Positions 33,411 through 42,210 of a stretch of DNA of 64,000 nt are shown piece after piece. The notes under the pieces were generated by a model that did no database searches, was not told the DNA's origin, and was given only the letters and a program-made list of their open reading frames with translations. The stretch is taken from assembly GCA_039586095.1 (NCBI GenBank), contig JBDHLB010000002.1, forward strand, positions 1 to 64,000, read 5' to 3'. Positions within the stretch are counted from its first letter, which is position 1. Every line of letters starts with the position of its first letter. The position numbers and the translations under genes are program-made. This DNA comes from JBDHBD01 sp039586095. Its GTDB lineage: Bacteria; Gemmatimonadota; Gemmatimonadetes; Palauibacterales; Palauibacteraceae.

Positions 33411-34289
33411 ATGGCGGGTGAGCCCCAGTCACGATACTCGGACGATCTTTTCGGACCCGGTTCGTCCATCCGTGTGATCGGCCATCGCGGCGCCGCGGCC
33501 TTCGCACCCGAGAACACACTTCCCTCGTTCCGCCACGCGGTCGAAACAGGCGCTGACGCGGTGGAGCTCGACCTTCAGTGCACGCGGTGCGGTCACCTTG
33601 TCGTGATTCACGACGACACGGTGGATCGGACAACCGACGGCTCCGGTCCGGTCGAGTCCATGGATCTGGAGGACCTGAAGAGCCTGGACGCCGGTCATCG
33701 GTTCACCTCGGATCAGGGCGCGACCTTCCCGTTCCGCGGACAGGAGATCCGGATTCCGACGTTCGAAGAGGTGTTGGACGAGATCGGCGATCTCCCCGTC
33801 GTGGCCGAGATCAAGTCTCCCCGGGCCGGTGCGGCCCTCGGGAACTGGCTCATCGACAGCCCGGAGTGCGAGCGAATCCTCGTCGGCGGCTTTCGACGCA
33901 GCGAGGTCGACCCTGCCGGCAAGCGAGCCCGCTGGCGGTGCGCCTATACCGAGGAACTCCGCTGGTACGTGCTTCTCGGCAAGCTCGGGCTGGCTGGTCT
34001 CGCGGTCCCTCGGGTGGACGCGGCCATGGTGCCGGAGCGTCACGGCGCGTTGCGGGTCGTCAGTCCCGGCTTCGTCCGTCGCGCGCACCTCGATGGAATC
34101 GGTGTCTTCGTATGGACCGTGAACGAACCGGACGACATGCGGCGTCTTCTCGACTGGAACGTGGATGGTCTGGTGAGCGACGCGCCCGGCAGACTGAGGC
34201 GCATCCTAGACGAACGGACCGAGAGCGCCGGGGAAGCGAACGACCTAGACGGCACGCCGGCGGAGCCCGACGAGGAGGACGTGTATTGA
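33411..34289 (+). CDS. Glycerophosphodiester phosphodiesterase
   Basis: This 292-aa enzyme hydrolyses glycerophosphodiesters to glycerol 3-phosphate and an alcohol. The GDPD signature is complete: IGHRGAAAFAPENTL with the catalytic His, then VELDLQCTRCGHLVVIHDD with the metal-binding Glu and Asp and the second catalytic His. Its C-terminus ends VFVWTVNEPDDMRRLL, a family feature. No signal peptide is evident, so it is cytosolic. The gene has GAGGAGG upstream, and its stop overlaps the dinB TTG start. Confidence 0.9.
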   Translation: MAGEPQSRYSDDLFGPGSSIRVIGHRGAAAFAPENTLPSFRHAVETGADAVELDLQCTRCGHLVVIHDDTVDRTTDGSGPVESMDLEDLKSLDAGHRFTSDQGATFPFRGQEIRIPTFEEVLDEIGDLPVVAEIKSPRAGAALGNWLIDSPECERILVGGFRRSEVDPAGKRARWRCAYTEELRWYVLLGKLGLAGLAVPRVDAAMVPERHGALRVVSPGFVRRAHLDGIGVFVWTVNEPDDMRRLLDWNVDGLVSDAPGRLRRILDERTESAGEANDLDGTPAEPDEEDVY

Positions 34290-35575
34290 GCCAGGAGCCT
34301 CAGGCGTCGGACCGGGTGATTCTCCACGTCGACATGGATGCGTTCTACGCGGCCGTCGAGGTGCGGGAGGATCCGACGCTGAAGGGTTGGCCGGTGGTCG
34401 TAGGCGCCGATCCGGCCGGAGGCCGGGGACGAGGTGTGGTTGCCACGGCGAGTTACGAGGCGCGGGCCTACGGCATCCACTCGGCGATGCCGATCTCGGA
34501 GGCCTACCGGCGTTGTCCGGAAGCAGCCTACGTCCGACCGCGAATGTCGCTCTACGCAGAGGTGTCGGCCGACATTTTCGACCTGTTTCGCCGCTACACG
34601 GACCTGGTGGAATCGCTCAGTTTGGACGAGGCCTTTCTGGACGTGACGGCCAGCCGGAACCTGTTCGGAAGTGGACCGGAGATCGCGCGCTCGCTCAAGG
34701 CCGACATCGTGGACGAAACCGGGCTCACGGCGTCCGTGGGCGTGGCAAGCAGCAAGTTTGTCGCGAAGGTCGCCAGCGATCTCGACAAGCCGGACGGACT
34801 GGTCGTCGTTCCGGCGGGCCGTCAACAGCAGTTCCTCGCTCCTCTGGAGGTCGCGCGTCTGTGGGGCGCCGGACCGCGCGCGCAGGAGAAATTCCGACGC
34901 CTCGGCGTCCGGACGATCGGTGACGTCGTGACCGTTGGAAGGCCAAAGCTGGTCGAGGTGTTCGGTGAGGCCATGGGCAGCCGGTTCCATGAGCTTTCAC
35001 GGGGCCGGGACTTCCGAACCGTCGTGCCCCACCACGCTCGCAAGTCACTGAGCAAGGAGACCACCTTCCTGAACGATGTCTCGGACCGCCGGATCGTGGA
35101 GACCACGCTCCTCAGATTATGCGAGGACGCGGCGCGGGGGCTGCGAAAGAGGGGGTTGGCCGGCTCGACCGTGACGGTGAAGCTTCGGTGGGAGGGATTC
35201 GAAACGGTTACCCGGCAGGCGACCTCGGACACTCCGGTCGATACGACGGATGGTCTGTGGGCGGTTGCGCGCGCGCTGCTGCGGTCAGCCGATCGTCCGG
35301 AGCTTCGCGTCCGGCTGGTCGGAGTCGGTGTCTCGGGGCTCGCGAGCGTCGAGGAACTCGACATCGCGCGCGCCCAGCTCGGTCTGTTCGGCTCGGAAGA
35401 ACCGGCGACCGAGGATCGACTCGCCCGCGCGGTGGACCAGCTACGTGAGCGTTTCGGATCGCACGCGGTGACACGCGCGGCGCTCGTCGGTCTGGCAGCC
35501 GCGAGGCGATCGGCCCGCTCAGGCCCGGGCAGTGACTCGGAGACCCCGGGCCGGGAACGGCCTCGGACCGGCTGA
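34286..35575 (+). CDS. dinB: DNA polymerase IV (Y-family, DinB)
   Basis: This 429-aa Y-family polymerase performs translesion synthesis. The first catalytic acidic residue lies in HVDMDAFYAAVE and the second motif is SLDEAFLDVT. The helix-hairpin-helix GAGPRAQEKFRRLGVRTIGDV and the little-finger domain follow. The TTG start overlaps the gdpD stop (TTGA) and sits 6-7 nt after GAGGAGG, which makes it the best start. A GTG at 34316 is the alternative. A LexA-type operator is not evident. Confidence 0.9.
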   Translation: MSQEPQASDRVILHVDMDAFYAAVEVREDPTLKGWPVVVGADPAGGRGRGVVATASYEARAYGIHSAMPISEAYRRCPEAAYVRPRMSLYAEVSADIFDLFRRYTDLVESLSLDEAFLDVTASRNLFGSGPEIARSLKADIVDETGLTASVGVASSKFVAKVASDLDKPDGLVVVPAGRQQQFLAPLEVARLWGAGPRAQEKFRRLGVRTIGDVVTVGRPKLVEVFGEAMGSRFHELSRGRDFRTVVPHHARKSLSKETTFLNDVSDRRIVETTLLRLCEDAARGLRKRGLAGSTVTVKLRWEGFETVTRQATSDTPVDTTDGLWAVARALLRSADRPELRVRLVGVGVSGLASVEELDIARAQLGLFGSEEPATEDRLARAVDQLRERFGSHAVTRAALVGLAAARRSARSGPGSDSETPGRERPRTG

Positions 35576-35628
35576 ACGAACCGAACGGTCGAACACGGCG
35601 AAATCGAGGAACAGAAGGAGACGACCGC

Positions 35629-36219
35629 ATGTCGTACGTACCGTCGAGGCAGGAAGCGCTCGCCCTCGTACACGAATACACGAAGAACGAGAACCTGCGG
35701 AAGCACATGTACGCCGTCGAGGCGGCGCTCCGGGACTACGCGACCAAGTTCGGCGAGGACGAGGAGCTGTGGGGAGCGACAGGCTTGCTGCACGACTTCG
35801 ATTACGAGCGTTGGCCGAACGATGCGCATTCGCCGGACAGCGAGCATCCGTCCACCGGCGTGGCGATCCTGCGTGAGAAGGGCGTATCGGAAGACATGAT
35901 CCACGCGATACTCGCCCACGCGGAATACACGGGCGTGGAGCCCGAGACACGGCTGGCGAAGACGCTGCGGGCGGTGGACGAGCTGACGGGCTTCATCGTC
36001 GCCTGCGCGCTGGTGCGGCCGAACGGGATCACGGACCTGAAACCGAAGTCGGTCAAGAAGAAGATGAAGGATCGCTCCTTCGCGGCAGCGGTGGACCGGG
36101 ACTCGATGCGGGAGGCCTGCGAGGCCCTGGGCGAGGACATGACGGAGCATATCGCGTTCGTGATCGGCTCAATGCAGCGAATCGCGGACCAGCTGGGATT
36201 GCAGGGGAAGGACGGCTGA
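35629..36219 (+). CDS. HD-domain phosphohydrolase-like protein
   Basis: This 196-aa cytosolic protein contains an HD domain: an early His in NLRKHMYAVE, the HD doublet in GLLHDFDYERWP and a later His in AHAEYTG. The fold is metal-dependent, and members act on nucleotides or nucleic-acid phosphates. The start (ATG 35629) follows AGAAGGAGA by about 8 nt. It lies only 2 nt upstream of the tryptophanase gene, so the two form an operon, although no link in function is known. Confidence 0.87.
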   Translation: MSYVPSRQEALALVHEYTKNENLRKHMYAVEAALRDYATKFGEDEELWGATGLLHDFDYERWPNDAHSPDSEHPSTGVAILREKGVSEDMIHAILAHAEYTGVEPETRLAKTLRAVDELTGFIVACALVRPNGITDLKPKSVKKKMKDRSFAAAVDRDSMREACEALGEDMTEHIAFVIGSMQRIADQLGLQGKDG

Positions 36220-36221
36220 CA

Positions 36222-37604
36222 GTGCCCAGGTCCATGCGCACGATCATCGAGCCGTTCCGGATCAAGAGCACGCATCCGATTCGGCTGACGACGGCGGAGG
36301 AACGCGAACAGCTCATCCGGGAAGCGGGCTACAACGTGTTTCTGCTTCGGGCCCGCGACGTGATCATCGACCTCCTCACCGATAGCGGCACGGGCGCGAT
36401 GAGCGCGGATCAGTGGGCCGGCATGATGGAGGGAGACGAGTCGTACGCGGGGAGCGAGAGCTTCTATCACTTCGAAGCGGTGGTGCGCGAGATCTTCGGC
36501 TTCAAGAACGTGATCCCCACGCACCAGGGTCGGGCCGCGGAGCGCATCCTGTTCTCCACGGTGTGCAAGCCCGGCGATATCGTCCCGAACAACACGCACT
36601 TCGACACGACGCGCGCCAACATTGAGTTCGTCGGAGCGGAGGCTCTGGACCTCCCCTGTCCAGAGTCGGAGGAGATCGGGGTCGCCCACCCTTTCAAAGG
36701 CAACATCGACCTGGCGGCGCTGCAGCGGCTTCTCGAGGAACGCCGCGAGGACATCCCCCTCGTCATGCTGACCGTGACCAACAACTCGGGTGGCGGTCAG
36801 CCTGTGTCGATGGCCAACATCCGTGCCACGTCCGAGCTTTGCCGGGCGCACGGGATCCCGCTTTACATCGACGCCTGCCGGTTCGCGGAAAACGCCTTTT
36901 TCATCCGCCGCCGGGAGGAGGAGTACGCCGAGCGGACGTACATGGACATCGCACGCGAGATGTTCCACTACGCCGATGGGTGCACGATGTCGGCCAAGAA
37001 GGACGGACTGGCCAACATCGGGGGCTTCCTGGCCACGAACGACGATCGACTCGCCGAGCAGGAGAAGGAGCTCCTCATCCTGACCGAGGGGTTCCCGACG
37101 TACGGTGGGCTGGCGGGACGTGATCTCGAGGCGATCGCCATCGGCTTGTACGAGGCGTTGGATCCCGATTACCTGTGGTACCGGGCGATCTCAACCCATT
37201 ACCTGGGGAAGGCGATCGCCGACCAGGGCGTCCCCATCGTGCAGCCGCCCGGCGGACATGCGATCTACGTCGATGCGGCCGCCTTCTGTCCTCAGATCCC
37301 GCCGCTCCATTATCCCGGCATCGCGCTCACGGTGGAGCTGTACCGCGAAGCCGGGATCCGCTGCGTGGAGATCGGAAGCGTGATGTTCGGGCACGAGGAT
37401 CCCGAGACCGGCGAAGAGTTACCGGCTCGTCAGGAGCTGGTTCGTCTCGCACTGCCGCGCCGCGTCTACACGCAGAGTCACGTGGACTACGCGGTGGAAG
37501 CGATTCTCAACGTGTTCGAACGGCGTGAGCGCCTGACCGGGTATCGGATTGTCGAGGCGGCGCACTACCTCCGCCATTTCACGGCTCGCTTCGCCCCGCG
37601 CTAG
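36222..37604 (+). CDS. tnaA: Tryptophanase (beta-eliminating lyase family)
   Basis: Tryptophanase converts tryptophan to indole, pyruvate and ammonia using PLP. In this 460-aa protein the family segments LTDSGTGAMSADQWAGMM, YAGSESFYHFE, NVIPTHQGRAAE and RFAENAFFIRRREEEY are clear. The PLP lysine is Lys260 in MSAKKDG. Where tyrosine phenol-lyase has an arginine in its SMERG segment, this protein has CVEIGS with Ile384, as in tryptophanase. Other stretches (DQWAGMM, GGLAGRDLEA, PIVQPPGGH) look like tyrosine phenol-lyase. No tnaC-like leader is seen. Start GTG follows the HD gene by 2 nt. Confidence 0.83.
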   Translation: MPRSMRTIIEPFRIKSTHPIRLTTAEEREQLIREAGYNVFLLRARDVIIDLLTDSGTGAMSADQWAGMMEGDESYAGSESFYHFEAVVREIFGFKNVIPTHQGRAAERILFSTVCKPGDIVPNNTHFDTTRANIEFVGAEALDLPCPESEEIGVAHPFKGNIDLAALQRLLEERREDIPLVMLTVTNNSGGGQPVSMANIRATSELCRAHGIPLYIDACRFAENAFFIRRREEEYAERTYMDIAREMFHYADGCTMSAKKDGLANIGGFLATNDDRLAEQEKELLILTEGFPTYGGLAGRDLEAIAIGLYEALDPDYLWYRAISTHYLGKAIADQGVPIVQPPGGHAIYVDAAAFCPQIPPLHYPGIALTVELYREAGIRCVEIGSVMFGHEDPETGEELPARQELVRLALPRRVYTQSHVDYAVEAILNVFERRERLTGYRIVEAAHYLRHFTARFAPR

Positions 37605-37706
37605 ATTGAACGCCGACCGCCTGCGGCCGGCCGTCAGTCGTCGGCGGTGCGGCGCGGCTGAAGGACGCGAGCTCATCGGCGAACGGCCGGGGCGCGCGCG
37701 GGAGCG

Positions 37707-37745
37707 CGGACAGCAGGGCGGGTGACAGGACGGACAGCAGGGCGG
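37707..37745. repeat. 24-bp-period direct repeat upstream of the MetS-like gene
   Basis: Two perfect copies of CGGACAGCAGGGCGG lie at 37707-37721 and 37731-37745, a 24-bp period, with a related shorter CGGACAGC copy at the end. They fall in the 164-nt gap after tnaA, about 25 nt upstream of the MetS-like start. I cannot assign a function. Confidence 0.75.
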
Positions 37746-37768
37746 ACAGCCCAGATCGAGGAGTTCAT

Positions 37769-37885
37769 GTGACGGCAACCGGGGTCATCGTAATGGTCGT
37801 CGTGCTCGGGTTCGTGTGGGGGGGCTTCGCCCTCATACTCGGAACGGCGGCCGGGAAAGAGCGGGCGAAGAAGAAAGAGGAATGA
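37769..37885 (+). CDS. MetS-like small subunit of an NSS transporter
   Basis: This 38-aa ORF starts at GTG 37769, 5 nt after GAGGAG. It encodes one hydrophobic helix with the motif VIVMVVVLGFVWGGFAL and a basic tail (KERAKKKEE), matching the small NSS-transporter subunit family seen in MetP-MetS of Corynebacterium (an isoleucine/methionine-rich helix ending in WGG). Such peptides are needed for the activity of their large subunit. No NSS gene is beside it; the only one in the window is at 18473-19951 on the other strand. Its TGA overlaps the ATG of the next gene (ATGA). It is too short to be found by length alone, but the helix, ribosome site and overlap all support it. Confidence 0.72.
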   Translation: MTATGVIVMVVVLGFVWGGFALILGTAAGKERAKKKEE

Positions 37886-38628
37886 AGACTCATCACGTAC
37901 GTGCGTTTTCGTGGATTGTGCTAATCGGACTTTCGGCCTCCTGTGCTCAGAGGTACGGAGCCGAGGCGGGGCGGCTCGAGCCGAGCGAAGCGACCCAGGA
38001 GACGCCGCCGGGCGTACCGGCGGTCGTCCCGACCGGCGAAACGGACGAGCCCGGTCCTCCGGTCCCACTGAACCAGGACGTGCCGCCCGGGGTGGCAGTG
38101 ACGGAGGATGAGCCGGGAGAAGCCGGTCAGGAAGCGTTCGCGGCCGAGCCTGCCCGGGCCGATACGCCGCCAGCAGAAGGGCCCGCGACGGTCGACACCC
38201 CACCCGTGGAGCCCGAACAAGCCCGGCCCGAGGCCGCCGGGCAGGCGGAGGGAGACCGCTCGGCGCGAGCGGCTCTCGAGGAGGATCCCGAAGTTCGAGA
38301 GCTCTTGCTGCTCGGGCCTACGTACACGCCCAACGATCGAGCACCCAGGGTCATATGGGACACCGAAGCCCAGGCTGTGGTCAGTCGAAAGCTCCTTCCC
38401 GTCCTCCAGAGTGAGGGATTGCCGGCTCGAACACGCGCCTTGTTCTGGCTTCTGGTGCGGCCAGACGGGACGATCGCGGACGTGGTGCCACAGACTCCCG
38501 CCGAGAACGCCCGTTTCGATGCGGTGGCGGAGGAGGTCGTTCGACAGCTCCGCTTCACACCGGCGATCCGAAGCGAGCGGGTTGTGCCTGTCTGGGTGAT
38601 CCAGGAGATCTCACTTCTGATGCAATAG
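37882..38628 (+). CDS. Exported lipoprotein with TonB-C-like C-terminal domain
   Basis: This protein of 248 aa starts at ATG 37882, overlapping the MetS-like stop. A signal peptide with lipobox-like LSASC is followed by a long Pro/Glu/Ala-rich low-acid linker (about residues 25-120), a shape common in TonB-like energy transducers. The C-terminal domain (LVRPDGTIADVVPQTPAENARFDAVAEEVVRQLRFTPAI...VPVWVIQEISL) matches the TonB C-terminal fold. It lacks the N-terminal membrane anchor of true TonB and would instead be lipid-anchored. Partner receptors are unknown. Confidence 0.75.
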   Translation: MKTHHVRAFSWIVLIGLSASCAQRYGAEAGRLEPSEATQETPPGVPAVVPTGETDEPGPPVPLNQDVPPGVAVTEDEPGEAGQEAFAAEPARADTPPAEGPATVDTPPVEPEQARPEAAGQAEGDRSARAALEEDPEVRELLLLGPTYTPNDRAPRVIWDTEAQAVVSRKLLPVLQSEGLPARTRALFWLLVRPDGTIADVVPQTPAENARFDAVAEEVVRQLRFTPAIRSERVVPVWVIQEISLLMQ

Positions 38629-38645
38629 CGGGTACTGCGAATCCC

Positions 38646-40439
38646 ATGAACAAGCGTTTACGATGTTCGTACCGTGCCCGGACCGGTTGGCGATCCCCGG
38701 AAGTGTGCGCCGCCGCAGCGTTGTGTCTCGCCGTCACTGTGGGCTGCGGTCCCGGCGACCGGGCGGCTGGCGAAGAAAGCGAAGTTGAATACGGGGCGGC
38801 TCTCTCGGAAGGCGCAGCCATCGAGCTGGCGGAAGGACTCTCACCGGCCGAGTTGGCCGAACGGGTCGATCAGTTCGCGCCCGTGACGCTCGGCTTCGAT
38901 CCCGCGCTGCTGGACGATCGTCAGAAGGCCGTGCTGCGCAGGCTCGTGGAGGCGTCCATGATCCTGGACGGCGTCTTCCTCCGCCAGGTGTGGGAGGGCA
39001 ACCCTGCGCTGCGCGACCGTCTCGAGAAGGCGTCCGGCGAGGGAATGGAAGCGGCCCGTACCTACTTTGATATCATGTACGGGCCTTGGGATCGGCTCCT
39101 CGAGGACGAACCGTTTCTCGCCGTCGGCCAGAAGCCGCTGGGGGCCGGCTACTACGAAGAAGACCTGACGCGTGATGAGGTGAAGGGTTGGCTGGAGGAG
39201 AACCCGGAGGATCAGGAGGCGTTCGCCTCCTACTTCACCGTGATCCGACGCACCGGCGACTTGGGCGAGTCGCTGGAGGCGGTTCCGTATTCGGAGCACT
39301 ACCGCAATGAGCTGGAGGAAGCCGCCCGTTTGCTGCGCGAGGCGGCCGAGCTGGCAGACAACGGATCGCTTCGGAACTACCTGACGACTCGAGCAGACGC
39401 TTTCCTCTCCAACGACTACTTCGACAGCGACGTCGCGTGGATGCGGCTGGAGGACAACCTGATCGATCCCACGATCGGTCCGTACGAAGTTTACGAGGAT
39501 CGGTTGTTCGGCTACAAAGCCGCGTTCGAGTCGTTCCTTACGATCCGCGATCCGGCCGAGAGCGAACGCCTGGCGAAGTTGGAAGACTACATGCCCGACC
39601 TCGAGGCTTCGCTGCCGATACCGGACGAGCACAAGAACCTGGACCGCTCGTTCATCGCTCCCATCGCGGCCGTCGACGAGGTCTTCGCCGCGGGTGACAC
39701 GCGAGCAGGAGTCCAGACGATCGCCTTCAACCTCCCGAACGATCCACGGGTGAGGGAGCAAGAGGGATCGAAGAAGGTGATGCTCACCAACGTGATCGAG
39801 GCGAAATTCGAGCACATCCTGAAGCCCATCGCGCAGACCGTCCTGACACCGGAGCAGGCGAGCGAGATCACCTTCGACCCCTATTTCACACGTATCCTCA
39901 CCCACGAGTTGGCGCACGCTCTGGGACCGGACTATGTGACGGATCAGCCCGATCTCACGGTGAATCGCGCGCTACGCGACCGCTATTCGGCCCTCGAGGA
40001 AGCGAAGGCGGATGTGGTGGGTACCCACAGCCTCGCCGTGTTGGCCCAACGGGGCGAGTACGACGACGCCTTCCTGCAGCAGGTCTACGTGAGCCACGTG
40101 GCAGACCTGTTCCGCTGCGTGCGGTTCGGAGTGAGCGAGGCACACGGGAAGGGTTGTCTGATGCAGTTCAACTATCTGACCGAGCGCGGAGCGCTGGACT
40201 ACGACGAGGACAGCGGCCGATTCAGCGTGCGGCTCGATGTAATGCCGGGAGCGGTTTCCGATCTCGCGCGTGAGTTCCTGATGCTTCAGGCGACGGGAGA
40301 TTACGAGGGAGCCGGGGCGTTCATGGAGCGCTACGGGGCGGTTCCGGAGACGCTAGGTGCCGCGATCGACAGGCTCGAGACGGTACCGGTGGACATCCGG
40401 CCTGAGTACGCCGTGACCGAGATGATGGAGGAGTGGTAG
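38646..40439 (+). CDS. M49-like (dipeptidyl peptidase III type) lipoprotein
   Basis: This 597-aa exported protein has a hydrophobic stretch ending in TVGC, a lipobox. The zinc site is HELAHALGP (His420, Glu421), with ligand Glu in SALEEAKADVVG (Glu451/452). Canonical DPP III has HELLGH with an extra residue, while this protein has the shorter HExxH form followed by GP, as in the bacterial/plant M49 relatives. The first 370 residues are helical and match the large lobe. It should release dipeptides from the cell envelope. It lies 17 nt after the TonB-C-like lipoprotein gene and is likely in the same transcript. Confidence 0.8.
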   Translation: MNKRLRCSYRARTGWRSPEVCAAAALCLAVTVGCGPGDRAAGEESEVEYGAALSEGAAIELAEGLSPAELAERVDQFAPVTLGFDPALLDDRQKAVLRRLVEASMILDGVFLRQVWEGNPALRDRLEKASGEGMEAARTYFDIMYGPWDRLLEDEPFLAVGQKPLGAGYYEEDLTRDEVKGWLEENPEDQEAFASYFTVIRRTGDLGESLEAVPYSEHYRNELEEAARLLREAAELADNGSLRNYLTTRADAFLSNDYFDSDVAWMRLEDNLIDPTIGPYEVYEDRLFGYKAAFESFLTIRDPAESERLAKLEDYMPDLEASLPIPDEHKNLDRSFIAPIAAVDEVFAAGDTRAGVQTIAFNLPNDPRVREQEGSKKVMLTNVIEAKFEHILKPIAQTVLTPEQASEITFDPYFTRILTHELAHALGPDYVTDQPDLTVNRALRDRYSALEEAKADVVGTHSLAVLAQRGEYDDAFLQQVYVSHVADLFRCVRFGVSEAHGKGCLMQFNYLTERGALDYDEDSGRFSVRLDVMPGAVSDLAREFLMLQATGDYEGAGAFMERYGAVPETLGAAIDRLETVPVDIRPEYAVTEMMEEW

Positions 40440-40519
40440 GGCCCGCGCGTAGACGAGTCATTAAGAGCAAGGTGGCGAAGGAGGACGGGTCGGCGAGGGC
40501 AGAGCCACCGGCCCTGCGG

Positions 40520-40550
40520 TTGACATTCTGGCTGAAAACCGGCACATAGT
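40520..40550 (+). promoter_or_regulatory. Sigma70-like promoter upstream of DUF4440 lipoprotein gene
   Basis: A perfect -35 hexamer TTGACA at 40520-40525 is followed after 19 nt by CATAGT (40545-40550; four of six bases match TATAAT). The 19-nt spacing is on the long side. It would start transcription near 40557, about 43 nt upstream of the TTG start codon at 40600. Confidence 0.5.
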
Positions 40551-40599
40551 GCGCACTTCGGCACCCACGCCGACTCACCCACTGCCACAGGAGGCACCA

Positions 40600-41109
40600 T
40601 TGCCCGTACCCACACGCATTTTGACTGTCGCCCTCGTCGCGGCCGGCTTCGCGGCGTGCGCGCCGCAGGCTACCGAGGAGGTCGTCGAAACTACGGCCAT
40701 CGACCTGGCGGCCGAGGAGCAGGCGATCCGCGACATCTCCGCCACCTGGCTCGAGGCATCTCGTGCCGGTGACGCGCAAACGATCGCGAACTTCTTCCTG
40801 CCTGACGGCGAGACGATCTTCGATGGCCAGCACATCGTGGGACGCGAAGCGATTATGGCCGATGCGATGGCAAACTTCGAGGCGAACCCGGACCGAACCA
40901 TGGTCTGGAGCACGACGTCGGTCGTCGTTGCCGCATCGGGCGACCTGGCGGTCGAGCGTGGTGAGTGGACCTACGACCCTGACGGTCCCGGGGACGCAGC
41001 CGAGGAGAGCGGCCAATACGTGACGACCTACGTGAAGACCGCCGAGGGCTGGAAGGTTCTCGTGGACGCCGGCACGACCGTCGAGGAGGACGAAGGCGGC
41101 GAAATGTAG
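40600..41109 (+). CDS. DUF4440/SnoaL-like lipoprotein
   Basis: This 169-aa lipoprotein starts at TTG 40600, 5 nt after a strong AGGAGG at 40589-40594; the signal peptide ends in the lipobox-like FAAC. The mature domain (EEQAIRDISATWLEASRAGDAQTIANFFLPDGETIFDG...GREAIMADAM...WSTTSVVVAASGDLAVERGEWTYD...YVKTAEGWKVLVDAGT) is a DUF4440/SnoaL NTF2-like fold. It differs clearly from the other copy at 4243 but has the same build. An in-frame GTG at 40549 would prepend a Pro-rich non-signal extension. Confidence 0.85.
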   Translation: MPVPTRILTVALVAAGFAACAPQATEEVVETTAIDLAAEEQAIRDISATWLEASRAGDAQTIANFFLPDGETIFDGQHIVGREAIMADAMANFEANPDRTMVWSTTSVVVAASGDLAVERGEWTYDPDGPGDAAEESGQYVTTYVKTAEGWKVLVDAGTTVEEDEGGEM

Positions 41110-41181
41110 AGTCGCCTCGACACGGCGGGAGCGGGCGGGCGCGGGCGCTTAGGCCGCCCCCCTTCCCTCCGGATGCTCTCG

Positions 41182-41220
41182 AAACGGGACGTCGACCCTG
41201 TCGGGTTGGCGTCCCGTTTT
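41182..41220 (+). terminator. Rho-independent terminator after the DUF4440 lipoprotein gene
   Basis: The inverted repeat ACGGGAC (41184-41190) and GTCCCGT (41211-41217) is extended inward by a partly paired CGACCC/GGGTTG stem, and is followed by TTTT. It lies 73 nt after the lipoprotein stop and just upstream of the quinone oxidoreductase gene. Confidence 0.6.
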
Positions 41221-41247
41221 CGTTTGCGCCCGGGTATCTTGAGCCGC

Positions 41248-42210
41248 ATGAAAGCCATCCTGATTCGACGCTTCGGCGACATCTCGGAGCTCGAGTACGC
41301 GGAGATGCCGCAACCCACCTACCGGGACGACGAACTACTCGTTCGCGTCGACGCGGCCGGCGTGAATCCGCTGGACTGGAAGATCCGGCGCGGCATGTTT
41401 CGCTGGATCTCGGGATCGCGCTTTCCCATGGTCCTCGGCCTCGACGGGGCGGGCGTCGTGGAGGAGGTCGGCCGAGGCGTGCAGGGCTTCTCCGTGGGCG
41501 ACCGCGTGTTCGGTTCCACCTCGCCCCGCCGGCTGGGTTGGTATGCGGAGTACGCGTCGCTCCCGGCCAAGGCGGCCATACGCGTGCCCGATGGGCTCAC
41601 CCCCATCCAGGCGGCTGCGATTCCGGGGTCCGGGTGCTCGGCGCTCCAGGCGCTGCGTGACCTGGGGAAGCTCGAGTCCGGTCAATCGGTGCTGGTCATC
41701 GGCGCCTCCGGCGGCATCGGGACGTTCGCGGTCCAGATCGCGAAGACCCGGGGGGCGGACGTGACCGCCGTGTGCAGCGGGACGAACGCGGAGCTGGTCC
41801 GGGGGCTGGGGGCCGACCGGGTGATCGACTATAAGACGGAAGATGTCTGGGATCGGCCGCGCGGCTACGACGTGGTGTTCGACACGGTCGCCGCACACGA
41901 GTTCGCCGACGCCCTGCCGGTGCTGAAGCGACGAGGCGTTTACATCTCCACTCTCCCCACAGGCCGGAGGATCGGCTCCTCGGTACGGTCGCGTCTCAAG
42001 CCCGGGCCGAAGTTCAAGCTACTGATGGTGCGGATGCGCCCGGATGACATGCGCGAGTTGGCCGAGCTCGCGGTTGAAGGCAGGGTTCGTCCGGTGGTCG
42101 GGCGGACGTTTCCACTCCGTGTGGCCCGACTGGCGCACGAGCTCAGCGAGACCGGTCGTGCGAGAGGGAAGCTCGTGCTAGTTTGCTCGCCCGATGCCCC
42201 GACGCGATGA
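41248..42210 (+). CDS. NADPH:quinone oxidoreductase-like zinc-independent MDR protein
   Basis: This 320-aa protein belongs to the medium-chain dehydrogenase/reductase superfamily. The N-terminal catalytic fold has VRVDAAGVNPLDWKIR and the GLDGAGVVEEVGRGVQGFSVGDRVF signature; the Rossmann part has VLVIGASGGIGTFAVQIAK. Typical zinc ligands are absent, which fits quinone oxidoreductases. The start chosen (ATG 41248, MKAILIRRFG) is where the fold begins; a longer start at 41173 lies in the terminator hairpin. Its last 17 nt overlap the start of carB. Confidence 0.88.
   Translation: MKAILIRRFGDISELEYAEMPQPTYRDDELLVRVDAAGVNPLDWKIRRGMFRWISGSRFPMVLGLDGAGVVEEVGRGVQGFSVGDRVFGSTSPRRLGWYAEYASLPAKAAIRVPDGLTPIQAAAIPGSGCSALQALRDLGKLESGQSVLVIGASGGIGTFAVQIAKTRGADVTAVCSGTNAELVRGLGADRVIDYKTEDVWDRPRGYDVVFDTVAAHEFADALPVLKRRGVYISTLPTGRRIGSSVRSRLKPGPKFKLLMVRMRPDDMRELAELAVEGRVRPVVGRTFPLRVARLAHELSETGRARGKLVLVCSPDAPTR

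Noticed and set aside
36180..36222. tnaC-type leader peptide before tryptophanase
   Set aside because: Only 2 nt separate it from the HD gene; there is no Trp-containing leader ORF.
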